From assembly GCA_023396255.1 (NCBI GenBank), contig JAEWWU010000018.1, positions 62,001 to 126,000 on the forward strand: a DNA stretch of 64,000 bases, read 5' to 3'. The stretch comes from Bacteroidota bacterium. GTDB lineage: Bacteria > Bacteroidota > Bacteroidia > Bacteroidales > Porphyromonadaceae. Positions 43,286 through 52,375 of this stretch are shown piece by piece (the stretch's first letter is position 1; the number at the start of each line of letters is the position of its first letter). Made by a program: the position numbers and the translations under genes. Under the pieces are notes generated by a model. The model saw nothing but the letters and a program-made list of their open reading frames with translations, had not been told where the DNA came from and made no database searches.

Positions 43286-44524
43286 TTACAAAACTTCAAA
43301 GCAGCGAGTGCGTGCCATCATACAAGAGCCCATCACACCGGCTTTCTCTCCCAAAGCTGCAATGCGGATTTCTGTATCTCTATTCACTATGCCCAGCGAG
43401 TAGGTGCGCATTACGGTTTCGACCGGTTGGCGGATGCTCTCGCCCGTGCGCGCCAAAGCTCCCCCGATGACCAAAACTTCCGGATTGAAGATATTGATTA
43501 ACCCGGCTATTCGCTTACCTAACTTGCGCCCAATGATTTCCAAAGCCTGCAAACAGAGGACATCTTCTTTGTTGATGGCAGTGATAATGTCTTCGAGCGA
43601 AACGGATTGTCCTTGCTGAACCTTCTCCGAAAGAATAGAAACCTCACCCGAGGCAATTCGTTCCAAGATGGTTCTGTGTAGTGCCTGACCGCTTATTTCG
43701 GTTTGCAAGCAACCTTTTTTGCCACAGTGACAAAGTATTTCGTTGTCATACACGCTGATGTGCCCCAACTCTCCACTAAAACCCGACTTACCGGCATAAA
43801 TCTTGCCATCGATGATGATACCCAATCCCATTCCCCAACTCATATTGAGGTAGAGTGCATTTTGTGCTCCCAATTCGGACGGAACTCCGTGAGTAAACTC
43901 TCCGTAAGCCATTCCTCGGGTGTCGTTGTCGATGCTGACCCGAAATCCCAGACGGTCGCTAAACATCTGCGCCAGAGGCTTTTCTTCGGTGTCTTTGAGG
44001 AATGTGAAGCTGCGCCCCAAGCGCGGATTGATACGACCGGGGAGATTGATATGGATACTCAAAAGGTCTTGAGATTCGACCCCATTGCGTTGGATAAAAT
44101 CTGTAATCAATCCACACAGTTCGTCTATCTTCTCCACATCGTTGGTCAGATTGAATGGAATGTTGTATTCAGAAGACAATTCGCTTCCCATTAGGTCTAT
44201 GATGCCCATATTGACACACTCGTGCTGCACGTCTACTCCCACGAACTTACCTGCTTGTGGATGCATTCCATAGAGAATGGGTTGCCGTCCTCCACTGGTC
44301 TCTTTCTTACCATAGACTTGCACAAATCCATTGTCCACCAACTCCGATATAATCTTGTTGGCGGTAGGTATGCTCAGATTGATATAATGTGCCAAATCCG
44401 ATACGGTTGCAGGTCCCTGATTGATATAGTACGATATAATTTGCCGTTGAGTTTGCGCCAATTTGCTCTCTTGTCCGATATGAGCCAACAATCGGGGTTG
44501 GAGTATTTTCTTCTTCTGAACCAT
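43286..44524 (-). CDS. ROK-family transcriptional regulator
   Basis: The 412-residue protein has an N-terminal winged helix-turn-helix (QRQIISYYINQGPATVSDLAHYINLSIPTANKII in part) and a C-terminal ROK sugar-kinase-like domain. The latter has FVGVDVQ near residue 93, DNDTRGMAYGEF, GKSGFSGELGHI and the zinc/ROK signature CHCGKKGCLQTEISG. NagC/XylR-type regulators sense sugars or sugar phosphates. It is the first gene of an operon with bioD (31-base gap) and spoT, which is an unusual set of partners. Confidence 0.9.
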   Translation of the reverse strand: MVQKKKILQPRLLAHIGQESKLAQTQRQIISYYINQGPATVSDLAHYINLSIPTANKIISELVDNGFVQVYGKKETSGGRQPILYGMHPQAGKFVGVDVQHECVNMGIIDLMGSELSSEYNIPFNLTNDVEKIDELCGLITDFIQRNGVESQDLLSIHINLPGRINPRLGRSFTFLKDTEEKPLAQMFSDRLGFRVSIDNDTRGMAYGEFTHGVPSELGAQNALYLNMSWGMGLGIIIDGKIYAGKSGFSGELGHISVYDNEILCHCGKKGCLQTEISGQALHRTILERIASGEVSILSEKVQQGQSVSLEDIITAINKEDVLCLQALEIIGRKLGKRIAGLINIFNPEVLVIGGALARTGESIRQPVETVMRTYSLGIVNRDTEIRIAALGEKAGVMGSCMMARTRCFEVL

Positions 44525-44624
44525 AGTTTATGTAGATTAATCGGGCGATTCTTGGCAACTCCAGTGAAAAATTTTATAACCCAAGCTACGAGACACCGTT
44601 GCCAAGCCGAAACGCCTCTGAGTT

Positions 44625-45989
44625 TTATTCCTGTATTTTGGTTGTCGAGGGCTCGGAGCTTTTTTTCCTCTTCTTTTGCGAATGGTTTCTACGCTTATTT
44701 TTCTCCTCGGAATTGCCACCCTGTCCGGACCTCTTTCCTGTCAGTTGCTGCCTGCCTGCATTGCGAGTATGGCCCTTGCCTCTACCTTGTGACGAAGATC
44801 TGCGCTTGTTGTCTCTCTCCTGCGGAGCGTAGTCCGGGGCTGCCCCCAGCTCTGTATCTATCGGCAGCCGATAGATTTCTTTGCCAAGAAATTTTTGCAA
44901 GCGGGCAAATCCACTCTGCTCTTTGGGGGCAATAAGCGTTATGGCAAGCCCCTCACCGTCCGTTCCCCGGGCGGTACGTCCGATGCGGTGTACATAATCT
45001 TCGTGGTCGTGGGGCAGTTCATAGTTGATCACCAACCCAATGTTATCGATGTCTATTCCGCGAGCTACCACATCTGTCGCCACCAAGATTTGTATTTTTC
45101 CACTGCGGAAGTCTCGCAAGACACTTTCCCTTTCGGTTTGCTCCAAATCCGAATGGATTGCAGCCACCGGCAAACGATGCTGCTTGAGGGCGGAGTGCAA
45201 GGCACGTACCACCGACTTGGACGAAGAGAAAATAATGGTACGTTTATTTTGTGCTTCTAACGAAGATCCCACCAACAAACTGCGAACAAGGGGTAGTTTT
45301 TGCTCCTCATAACAGATATAAGCCGTTTGCATAATGGTTTCGGGCGGACGAGAAATGGAGAGCTCCACCAGTTGTGGCTCCTTCAGGATGTTGCGTGCCA
45401 AAGTTTTGATTTTGGCCGGCATTGTGGCAGAAAACATAACCGTTTGGCACGTTGCGGGCAGAGTTTTGTAAATAGCCATAATGTCGTTGTAGAAACCCAT
45501 ATCGAGCATTCTATCGGCTTCGTCCAAAACAAAATAGGAGACTTGCGATAGGTCACAAGCTTGAAGGTTAATCATACTGAGCAACCGCCCGGGAGTGGCT
45601 ATGACGATGTCTACTCCCATATCCATTCCTCGACGCTGTTGCTCCCAAGCGATGCCATCCGTTCCCCCGTAAATGGCCAATGTACTCAGAGAAACGAAGT
45701 ACGAGAAACCCTCCACCTGCCGATCTATCTGCTGTGCCAATTCGCGAGTGGGAGCCATAACGACGGCATTCACCCGATTGCCCGAAAGCTCTCCGCGACA
45801 AATGCGGTTGATAATGGGAAGCAGATAGGCGGCCGTTTTGCCCGACCCGGTTTGGGCACACCCCAGCACGTCGCGACCCGACAAGATGAGTGGGATGCAA
45901 GCCTTTTGGATGGGAGTCATTTCTGAAAAATTCATCGCATCTAAGCCGTCCAATACTTCGTTTTCTAAATCCAGATCGCTAAATCTCAT
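44625..45989 (-). CDS. DEAD-box ATP-dependent RNA helicase (RhlE type)
   Basis: The 454-residue helicase has all core motifs: Q-motif near FSEMTPIQKACIP, motif I AQTGSGKT, Ia APTRELAQQ, DEAD in YFVLDEADRMLD, SAT in MFSATMP, and motif VI YVHRIGRTAR. The C-terminal ~75 residues are rich in Lys, Arg, Ser and Gly (KRRSSSQGRGKGHTRNAGRQ in part), typical for RNA binding in Bacteroidota RhlE-like helicases. It appears monocistronic with a -7 element at 46014-46021. Confidence 0.95.
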   Translation of the reverse strand: MRFSDLDLENEVLDGLDAMNFSEMTPIQKACIPLILSGRDVLGCAQTGSGKTAAYLLPIINRICRGELSGNRVNAVVMAPTRELAQQIDRQVEGFSYFVSLSTLAIYGGTDGIAWEQQRRGMDMGVDIVIATPGRLLSMINLQACDLSQVSYFVLDEADRMLDMGFYNDIMAIYKTLPATCQTVMFSATMPAKIKTLARNILKEPQLVELSISRPPETIMQTAYICYEEQKLPLVRSLLVGSSLEAQNKRTIIFSSSKSVVRALHSALKQHRLPVAAIHSDLEQTERESVLRDFRSGKIQILVATDVVARGIDIDNIGLVINYELPHDHEDYVHRIGRTARGTDGEGLAITLIAPKEQSGFARLQKFLGKEIYRLPIDTELGAAPDYAPQERDNKRRSSSQGRGKGHTRNAGRQQLTGKRSGQGGNSEEKNKRRNHSQKKRKKSSEPSTTKIQE

Positions 45990-46013
45990 TCTTTTTTTGT
46001 TTTGTTAGATGCA

Positions 46014-46021
46014 CAAATGTA
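46014..46021 (-). promoter_or_regulatory. -7 element of the DEAD-box helicase gene
   Basis: TACATTTG on the minus strand matches TAnnTTTG 25 bases before the ATG at 45989. The nearest -33 candidate (CTTG, 46045-46048) is 23 bases away. Confidence 0.5.
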
Positions 46022-46201
46022 CTCTTTTTTAACCATAAGCGGATCAAGTCTTTTATTTTTTGAATTTATAGGGGAAAAAGAGGGAGGAGGCGAAGAAAGA
46101 GCCTCCAAAATAGGGGCACGGCCACCCATAAAGAGATCAATAGAAAAGGAGGGAGATACCGCACACTGAAAGAACAAACATAAAGCATCCCTCAACTCCG
46201 T

Positions 46202-46313
46202 GATTTAGTTCCCTGCAAATCCCCGATTAATTCCCTACTTTTGGGCGATTTTGAGGGAATTAATTTTGGATAATTCCCTACAAATTTTTCTTCCGTCCAA
46301 GCAAATATTTTTT
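46202..46313 (-). repeat. Dispersed palindromic intergenic repeat, copy C
   Basis: This copy is inverted relative to the other three. Read on the minus strand it has AAAAATATTTGC, the core TTGGACGGAAGAAAAATT, then the arms AGGGAATTA, AATTCCCT, AGGGAATTAATCG and AGGGAACTA. Its inter-arm segment is oriented opposite to copy B. It lies in the ~595-base gap between the helicase and aldolase genes; apart from two -7 elements nothing else is recognisable there. Confidence 0.85.
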
Positions 46314-46520
46314 ACGAAGGTGAAACCTCCTCGCAAGACCCACTTCTACACAACAATTTACCTTACAATATCCTCTATTTTGTTTTCCTGTTGATTTATT
46401 TTGATCGATTGTTGCACCAATATTGCCATCTGAAAATAACATTTATGCACTATAAGACAGCAAAAAGAAGTATCATCCCATTTGTTTACACTTTTTCGTG
46501 CTTTTGATAAAAATGTTCCG

Positions 46521-46528
46521 TACCTTTG
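46521..46528 (+). promoter_or_regulatory. -7 element of the aldolase gene
   Basis: TACCTTTG matches the consensus; it lies 57 bases before the ATG at 46585. No -33 element at the usual spacing is convincing. Confidence 0.5.
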
Positions 46529-46584
46529 GCAGAAGTTAATAACAACAATTAAGTGTTTAATTCTCTCTTAATGTGAAAGAAGCT

Positions 46585-47466
46585 ATGAATCAAGAACAAT
46601 TGCAACAGATGAAGCAAGCTCCCGGCTTTATAGGAGCGTTGGATCAGAGTGGGGGCTCTACGCCCAAAGCGCTCAAAGCTTATGGAATAGAACCGGAAGA
46701 ATACAAGTCCGAAGAGGAGATGTTCGAACTAATCCACCAAATGCGTGCCCGAATGATTACCTCTCCCGCTTTTGCAACCAAAAAAATCATCGGTGTAATT
46801 CTCTTTGAACGCACTATGCGTGGCGAAATAGAAGGAATCCCCACAGCCGACTTCCTTTGGCAAAAAAGACAAATTGTTCCTTTCTTAAAGGTTGATAAGG
46901 GACTGCAAGAAGAAGCCAATGGGGTACAATTGATGAAGCCGTTCCCCGAGTTGGGCAAGCTGTGTGACGAAGCGGTTGGTTACAATGTTTTTGGGACCAA
47001 GATGCGTAGCGTTATCAAACAAGCAAATGAGCAGGGAATACGCGACATTGTAGAGCAACAATTCCAGTGGGGTCGTGAAATCTTGTCTCACGGTTTGGTG
47101 CCCATTTTGGAACCCGAGGTAGACATCAAATGTCCGGACAAGGCCAAGGCTGAAGAAATTCTTAAGCGTGAATTGTTGGCTCAACTTGACAAGCAAACTC
47201 AACCCGTGATGCTAAAAATAACGATTCCCACCGTGGCCAACTTCTACAAAGAAATCATCGAGCATCCTATGATGTTGCGTGTGGTTGCCCTTTCGGGAGG
47301 ATATAGCCGCGAAGAAGCCAATGAACTTTTGAGCCGCAACCACGGCATCATAGCTTCGTTTTCAAGAGCATTGGCAGAAGGCTTGTCTGCCAAGCAAAGC
47401 GATGCCGAGTTCAACGCTGTCTTAGAAAAGTCAGTAGACGGCGTTTACCAAGCTTCTATTCAATAA
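46585..47466 (+). CDS. fda: Class I fructose-bisphosphate aldolase
   Basis: From the ATG at 46585 the protein has 293 residues (a GTG at 46573 would add four). The opening GFIGALDQSGGSTPKAL and the segments VILFERTM, VPFLKVDKGL, LVPILEPEVDI and VMLKITIP (Schiff-base lysine region) match the small bacterial class I aldolases. The enzyme cleaves fructose 1,6-bisphosphate into two trioses in glycolysis and gluconeogenesis without a metal. It has its own promoter and a strong terminator. Confidence 0.93.
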   Translation: MNQEQLQQMKQAPGFIGALDQSGGSTPKALKAYGIEPEEYKSEEEMFELIHQMRARMITSPAFATKKIIGVILFERTMRGEIEGIPTADFLWQKRQIVPFLKVDKGLQEEANGVQLMKPFPELGKLCDEAVGYNVFGTKMRSVIKQANEQGIRDIVEQQFQWGREILSHGLVPILEPEVDIKCPDKAKAEEILKRELLAQLDKQTQPVMLKITIPTVANFYKEIIEHPMMLRVVALSGGYSREEANELLSRNHGIIASFSRALAEGLSAKQSDAEFNAVLEKSVDGVYQASIQ

Positions 47467-47486
47467 TCTTTTGAAGACATAAATTG

Positions 47487-47528
47487 AAAGCCTCCGAGAA
47501 TCGACGATTCTCGGAGGCTTTGTTTTTT
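47487..47528 (+). terminator. Terminator of the aldolase gene
   Basis: A perfect 15-bp stem (47488-47502 with 47506-47520) with a 3-base loop is followed by TGTTTTTT, 21 bases after the stop codon. Confidence 0.92.
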
Positions 47529-47649
47529 CCCTCTATCTTGCTTTTACGGCAAAATGCTCCTCTATAAAAACGTGAAAACCATTGCCTCATACCCCTTTTA
47601 ACACAATCATTAGGAAATATGGGAAGAGAAAAAGCGAGCTATAAAAAAA

Positions 47650-47698
47650 GAGAGAGCCACTCTACGTTCCTTTTCGGAGGTAAGAGTGGCACTCTCTA
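47650..47698 (-). terminator. Terminator of the lipoprotein/small-peptide unit
   Basis: A 14-bp stem with one mismatch (AGAGAGnGCCACTCT type, about 47650-47664 with 47684-47698) is followed on the minus strand by TTTTTTTATAG. It lies downstream of the 57-residue peptide gene. Between them (47699-47824) an in-frame open stretch without a start codon is noted separately. Confidence 0.8.
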
Positions 47699-47824
47699 TT
47701 AAAGTAGCAAGCAGCCCCCTTCCGGAGAAAGCTATTCGGGTTGTTTTTCTCCGATAAGAATGACTACGGCTTGGTCTATACAATCATTGGTTTGATTCTT
47801 TAAGGAGATGGCAAAATGTCTTCA

Positions 47825-47998
47825 TCAACGCAAAGGATCCAACTCTTCATCCTCTGCGGATTCCCATTCTTTAACATTTCCTTGTATAGATACCCCAACC
47901 AAAAGAGTCTCCAGCATCGATAGCTTAACGACCTCTACCCTTGGGGCTTCGTAAGGTTTACCACTCATAAAGTTTCCTTTTATATTTGATTTTCTCAT
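47825..47998 (-). CDS. Short peptide (57 aa) of the Y-x2-P-x-V-E family, copy 1
   Basis: This short gene starts 7 bases after the stop of the lipoprotein gene at 48006 and is followed by the unit's terminator, so it is co-transcribed with a surface lipoprotein. An internal ATG at 47968 would give 47 residues starting MSGKPYEAPRVEVVKLSMLE. The motif Y-x2-P-x-V-E-x-V, the hydrophobic LETLLVGVS stretch and an acidic tail (WESAEDEELDP) recur in the peptides at 62197 and 62656. Similar short proteins occur widely in Bacteroidales as unnamed hypotheticals, to my memory. The function is unknown. Confidence 0.7.
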   Translation of the reverse strand: MRKSNIKGNFMSGKPYEAPRVEVVKLSMLETLLVGVSIQGNVKEWESAEDEELDPLR

Positions 47999-48005
47999 TG
48001 TCTTA

Positions 48006-48998
48006 TCAGATTTTTAGTTTCAAGTATTTGGTTTGTCCGTCTTTAACGGTTTTAACATTGTATCTTGCCTCCCTTGGTGCATAGTAAACCATATCGTAAT
48101 AACTTACCGTAAGTGGGATGGACTCAGGTTTAGCCTCTCCCAAATACCCCAACCACAAGAAAATAAATTTGTTGGACAAAGATTGACTTTGGATACTCTC
48201 TGGCATCGTCAGGTTTGTTGAAGGGGAGCTATAATATTCAGAGAAATAGGGTAATGTTCCTTCTTTGGGTACCTGCGTTATATCCAAACAAACCATATTC
48301 GATAAAGATGTCGTTTCGGTTGGTTTTATTCCCAATACACTAATCTCTGCCCCACTGGTATTTTCGACCTGCACTCTTAAGAGAAATCCTCGTGGACAAA
48401 ATTCGTCCCTTATAGAGGCCTCATCTTGAGCATTAAATGAGAGCTTAGACCATACCGTAGTATAGGGGATATTAAGATATTGGTTACTGCCTCCAATGTT
48501 CAATGTTTTATTTGCTGGATCTACCAAAAAAGGCTGGTAACCATACCCATACTTGTTTTGATAAAGATTCATTCCTCCAACAATGACACAAGCTAGATAT
48601 TCTTTGTCTTTGTTATACCCGAGCATATCAAAGGTACTTTTATGACACAGTTTGGTTACGCCGTTAATCAACTTTGCTTCCAACGTAATATCCTGTTTGT
48701 GCACAGTTTCCCCTCCATTCTTCTCGCGAATCAAGAGATGACCGTCTACAGTCTCTCCAACATTGAGTTTCAATTTGGGGAAATACTTTTGATCTAAATC
48801 AGCATCCAACTGAATTGCCGACATCTTCAATTGGGGATTGTCATTGGCAATTCCTGCTTCAAAATCAAGCGATATTCTTGTTGATTTTTCTTGAGGAGTT
48901 AATTGATCTCCACGCTTTCCGCATCCGGAAAGCAAACTAAGGACACACAAAAGTATGCCCATACGACCGACTGTACGGTCAAATAAAGTAATCTTCAT
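48006..48998 (-). CDS. Putative surface lipoprotein, family not recognised
   Basis: The 330-residue protein has a signal peptide ending in a lipobox (LSLLSGC, Cys at about residue 26), so it is a lipoprotein. The rest is beta-rich with conserved-looking segments (ISLDFEAGIANDNPQLKMS, GETVDGHLLIREKN, YQPFLVDPANKTLNIGG). It vaguely resembles fimbrillin-clan lipoproteins in layout, but no motif proves that. It is followed 7 bases later by a 57-residue peptide gene and a terminator. The 438-base upstream gap (48999-49436) shows a short inverted repeat (49031-49036 with 49048-49053) but no clear minus-strand promoter. Confidence 0.65.
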   Translation of the reverse strand: MKITLFDRTVGRMGILLCVLSLLSGCGKRGDQLTPQEKSTRISLDFEAGIANDNPQLKMSAIQLDADLDQKYFPKLKLNVGETVDGHLLIREKNGGETVHKQDITLEAKLINGVTKLCHKSTFDMLGYNKDKEYLACVIVGGMNLYQNKYGYGYQPFLVDPANKTLNIGGSNQYLNIPYTTVWSKLSFNAQDEASIRDEFCPRGFLLRVQVENTSGAEISVLGIKPTETTSLSNMVCLDITQVPKEGTLPYFSEYYSSPSTNLTMPESIQSQSLSNKFIFLWLGYLGEAKPESIPLTVSYYDMVYYAPREARYNVKTVKDGQTKYLKLKI

Positions 48999-49328
48999 TT
49001 CGATTGGTAGATTAAGTTTTATATAACCACGCTAAGAAATCCCTAAGCTTAGCGGGGGCGAAGATAATTCTATTCTACTCCCTGTCTCTCCATTTAAGTT
49101 AGCTTAACTCAAATGAGATCGATAAGAAACTTTATTTAAGCCACAGATAAATGTTATACACTAAAAGGAGGTACTTATAAAGGCAAACATATATGGTCAC
49201 AGGAATCCATTCCTTGCAAAACAATCAAATAGGAAAAAGGAGAAAACGGTTTGCCCTCCTCAAGTTTTCCGTTATGAGAATTGCTCAAGAAGCAGAACTT
49301 TAGGCTCCCATTTTTGAAGACAAGCGAA

Positions 49329-49336
49329 TAACTTTG
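49329..49336 (+). promoter_or_regulatory. -7 element of the LRR lipoprotein gene
   Basis: TAACTTTG matches TAnnTTTG about 100 bases before the ATG at 49437. No convincing -33 element is present. Confidence 0.4.
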
Positions 49337-49436
49337 CCACGAATGTCGCAGAATGATACAACAAGACGCCCTACTTTTGCGTTATAAGAAAGGAAGAAAT
49401 CAATATCGTATTTGTCAAACCTCAAAACAAAAAATT

Positions 49437-50813
49437 ATGAAGCACTTTAGCTATCGGATGATACTCCCAATCCTTCTAATTCTTTCGGGACTTGTCTTTT
49501 CTTGCCGCCCCAAGGAACAAGAACCTAAAAATGCGACTCTCTCAATGACTTCTCTTAGTTTAGGGATAGGAGAAAAGAAAACAATTAGTGTAACAGGAAT
49601 CAGCGAAAAAGATCGGGTCAATTGGTCAATTGATAAACCCGAAGTTGCCTCCATTGACAATGGAGTTGTAACGGCAAAAGCACTCGGTCAAGCCTTGATT
49701 ACGGCCTCCATAGAGTATTCCGGAGGCAAAAACCAGAAATTAACTTGTCAGCTTACCGTACTTGCGGGGAAAGATACACATATACAATTTGAAGATGCCA
49801 ATCTAAAACGCCTTATCTTGGAGCGGTATCCGCTTATAGACCTTAATAAAGACGGAGAGCTGACCCCGGAAGAGGCAAAAGGAGCAAGATCTCTTATGTT
49901 CGAGTTTGAATCGAAAGACGATATTACTTCCAACAACAAAATAACCAATTTGAAAGGATTGGAGTATTTTATCAATTTGGACTCTTTGGGGCTCAAAAAT
50001 CAATATGTCTCCGATGCTACACCCATCTTTGGACTAAAAAGACTAACCTACCTGCATTTGGGGAACAATAACATCGCGATGCTTGATGTTTCGGGGATGA
50101 AACAGCTATCCGACTTACGAGCCTATGGCAACAGTCGCCTCAAAGAACTCAACCTAAGTAATAACACAGAGCTCCGAGAACTATACCTCCAAAATGTTTC
50201 CATCACCCGTATCGATCTAACTCCTCTCAAGAAACTAACCAAGGCACTTCTGAACAGAGGAAAATTGGAACAGATTGCTTTCTCCGATCTTCCTGTTTTG
50301 GAGCGCATAGACATTGTTGAGAACAACCTCAAAGGACTAACGGCAAACAATTTGCCAGCTTTGAGGGAGCTGCACGCCAACAAAAACCAGATTGAAAAAG
50401 TGGACCTAAAAAATCTACCGGAACTACAACGCCTCAACCTCTATGAAAATAAGCTGACACAGATTGACCTGACTGCTTTCCCAAAAATTATGTTCCTCTT
50501 CCTTTTCGACAACAACCTAAGTCAATTAGACCTCTCTAAACAAACTTCACTGTTGCATCTTTTTGTGTCCAATAATCCTTTGGAAACGTTGGATTTGAGC
50601 AAAAATTCTCACATATCCTCCATAGAAGCAATCAATATGCCCCGCCTCAAAACCATCAATCTGCGCAATCAAGGTTATAATGAGGAGGCCGAATACTTCA
50701 TTGTCGAGGGCAACAATCTTTTAGAAAAAGTTTTGGTCGACAGCGGAGCGGAAGAGACCCACGTACGCAATCTATTCAAAAACAACTCTAAAGTGACCAT
50801 CGAAGCACAGTAA
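49437..50813 (+). CDS. LRR lipoprotein with an N-terminal Ig-like domain
   Basis: From the ATG at 49437 the protein has 458 residues; the frame opens at 49353, but the signal peptide and lipobox (LSGLVFSC, Cys at about residue 23) follow the internal ATG. A BIG_2-like Ig domain comes next (about 30-110; ATLSMTSLSLGIGEKKTISV, WSIDKPEVASIDNGVVTA). Then there is a DLNKDGELTPEEA segment resembling an EF-hand/dockerin loop (about 140-155), then ~12 LRRs (LHLGNNNIAMLDVSG, LNLYENKLTQIDLTAF). It lacks a T9SS sorting domain, so anchoring should be by lipid. It may be a surface adhesin. Confidence 0.85.
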   Translation: MKHFSYRMILPILLILSGLVFSCRPKEQEPKNATLSMTSLSLGIGEKKTISVTGISEKDRVNWSIDKPEVASIDNGVVTAKALGQALITASIEYSGGKNQKLTCQLTVLAGKDTHIQFEDANLKRLILERYPLIDLNKDGELTPEEAKGARSLMFEFESKDDITSNNKITNLKGLEYFINLDSLGLKNQYVSDATPIFGLKRLTYLHLGNNNIAMLDVSGMKQLSDLRAYGNSRLKELNLSNNTELRELYLQNVSITRIDLTPLKKLTKALLNRGKLEQIAFSDLPVLERIDIVENNLKGLTANNLPALRELHANKNQIEKVDLKNLPELQRLNLYENKLTQIDLTAFPKIMFLFLFDNNLSQLDLSKQTSLLHLFVSNNPLETLDLSKNSHISSIEAINMPRLKTINLRNQGYNEEAEYFIVEGNNLLEKVLVDSGAEETHVRNLFKNNSKVTIEAQ

Positions 50814-50840
50814 CAATTTTTGTGTTTCGTTCGAGAAACA

Positions 50841-50892
50841 GAGAGTAGAAGCCCCTTTCTCTTTCAAGGGGGACTTCTACTCTTTCTTTTTT
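50841..50892 (+). terminator. Terminator of the LRR lipoprotein gene
   Basis: A long stem (about 50841-50857 with 50866-50882, one bulge) is followed by TTTCTTTTTTC, 28 bases after the stop codon. Confidence 0.85.
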
Positions 50893-50996
50893 CTGTGGGT
50901 TGCAATTCCTCTTTGAGGGAGTTTTTCCCACCCTCATTGCTTTTTTACGTACCTTTACGAGAGACAATAACGAAATCACAAAACTAAACTCACAGT

Positions 50997-52352
50997 ATGA
51001 CCATTAAAGAATACATCAACGACAACGAGAAACGTTTTCTGGAAGAGCTGTTTCAATTGATTCGTATCCCCTCGATTAGTGCCAAAAGCGAACATAAAGA
51101 GGATATGCACAAAACGGCACAGGCGTGGAAAGAGCGATTGCTGCAAAGCGGTTGCACCCTTGCACAGATATACCCCACCGACGGTAACCCTGTTGTTTAT
51201 GCAGAGCGCATCATAGCCCCCGAGAAAAAGACCGTGCTCGTGTACGGGCACTACGATGTGATGCCCGCCGAGCCTCTCGAGCTGTGGCACCACGATCCGT
51301 TTGACCCGATCGTTAAAGACGGGCACATCTGGGCTCGAGGAGCAGACGACGACAAAGGACAGTCGATGATTCAAGTAAAAGGATTTGAAACCGCCATCCA
51401 ATTGGGGTTGCTCGATTGTAATGTAAAATTCATCTTAGAAGGAGAAGAAGAGATTGGCTCCACCCATTTAGAAGCCTTTTGCCAAGAACACAAAGAGCAA
51501 CTGCAAGCCGACATCATTTTGGTATCGGACACCAGTATGGTTAGCAGCAAAGTTCCCAGCCTCACAACCGGTTTACGAGGATTGGCTTATTGGGAAATAG
51601 AGGTTACCGGTCCCAACAGAGACCTTCACTCCGGACACTTCGGAGGAGCCGTTGCCAACCCCATCAATGAACTGAGTAAGCTCATAGCCCGAGTGGTAGA
51701 CGACAAAGGGCGCATTACCATTCCCGGGTTCTATGATGAGGTGGTACCTTTGTCTCAAGCCGAACGAGATATGATTGCCCAAGTACCTTTCTCCGAAGAA
51801 GAATATTGCAAAGCTCTAAACATAGATGCCGTGCAGGGCGAAGAGGGATACAACACCCTTGAGCGCAACAGTTGCAGACCGAGCTTTGATGTATGCGGTA
51901 TCTATGGAGGATACACGGGTGAGGGGGCAAAAACCGTACTTCCTTCTAAGGCCTATGCCAAAGTTTCGTGCCGCTTGGTGGCGAACCAAGACCACGCCCG
52001 TATCTCCCAACTCTTTATAGACTACATCAAGAGTATTGCACCCAAATCAATCAAGGTAGATGTAAAACCCTTGCACGGAGGAGAAGCCTACCTCTGTCCG
52101 ATTGATTTGCCCGCCTATCAAGCTGCCGAAAAGGCGGTCGAAAAAGCCTTTGGCATTCGTCCCTTGGCAGTAAGACGAGGAGGAAGTATTCCCATCATAG
52201 CCACCTTTGAGCGGGTTTTGGGAATGAAAACGATTCTAATGGGATTTGGGTTGGAAAGCAATGCCATTCACTCCCCCAACGAAAACTTCTCTTTGGATAT
52301 ATTCCGAAAGGGAATAGAATCGGTGGCTGAGTTTTATAACCTCTTCAAATAA
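50997..52352 (+). CDS. M20-family metallopeptidase (dipeptidase)
   Basis: The 451-residue protein is a two-zinc peptidase of the M20/M25/M40 family, acting on dipeptides or short peptides in the cytoplasm. Metal and catalytic residues are visible: YGHYDVMP (His85, Asp87), GADDDKGQ (Asp118) and LEGEEEIGS (Glu pair). The dimerisation domain begins near residue 195 (PNRDLHSGHFGGAVANP) and the last metal His is in NAIHSPNE. It is the first of three closely spaced genes (with a deaminase and a nucleoside phosphorylase). Confidence 0.92.
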   Translation: MTIKEYINDNEKRFLEELFQLIRIPSISAKSEHKEDMHKTAQAWKERLLQSGCTLAQIYPTDGNPVVYAERIIAPEKKTVLVYGHYDVMPAEPLELWHHDPFDPIVKDGHIWARGADDDKGQSMIQVKGFETAIQLGLLDCNVKFILEGEEEIGSTHLEAFCQEHKEQLQADIILVSDTSMVSSKVPSLTTGLRGLAYWEIEVTGPNRDLHSGHFGGAVANPINELSKLIARVVDDKGRITIPGFYDEVVPLSQAERDMIAQVPFSEEEYCKALNIDAVQGEEGYNTLERNSCRPSFDVCGIYGGYTGEGAKTVLPSKAYAKVSCRLVANQDHARISQLFIDYIKSIAPKSIKVDVKPLHGGEAYLCPIDLPAYQAAEKAVEKAFGIRPLAVRRGGSIPIIATFERVLGMKTILMGFGLESNAIHSPNENFSLDIFRKGIESVAEFYNLFK

Positions 52353-52375
52353 ATAAACCTCAACAAAGAATATTG

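Noticed and set aside
45986..46195. 69-codon minus-strand frame upstream of the helicase
   Set aside because: It overlaps the helicase promoter and start, and its composition is not protein-like.
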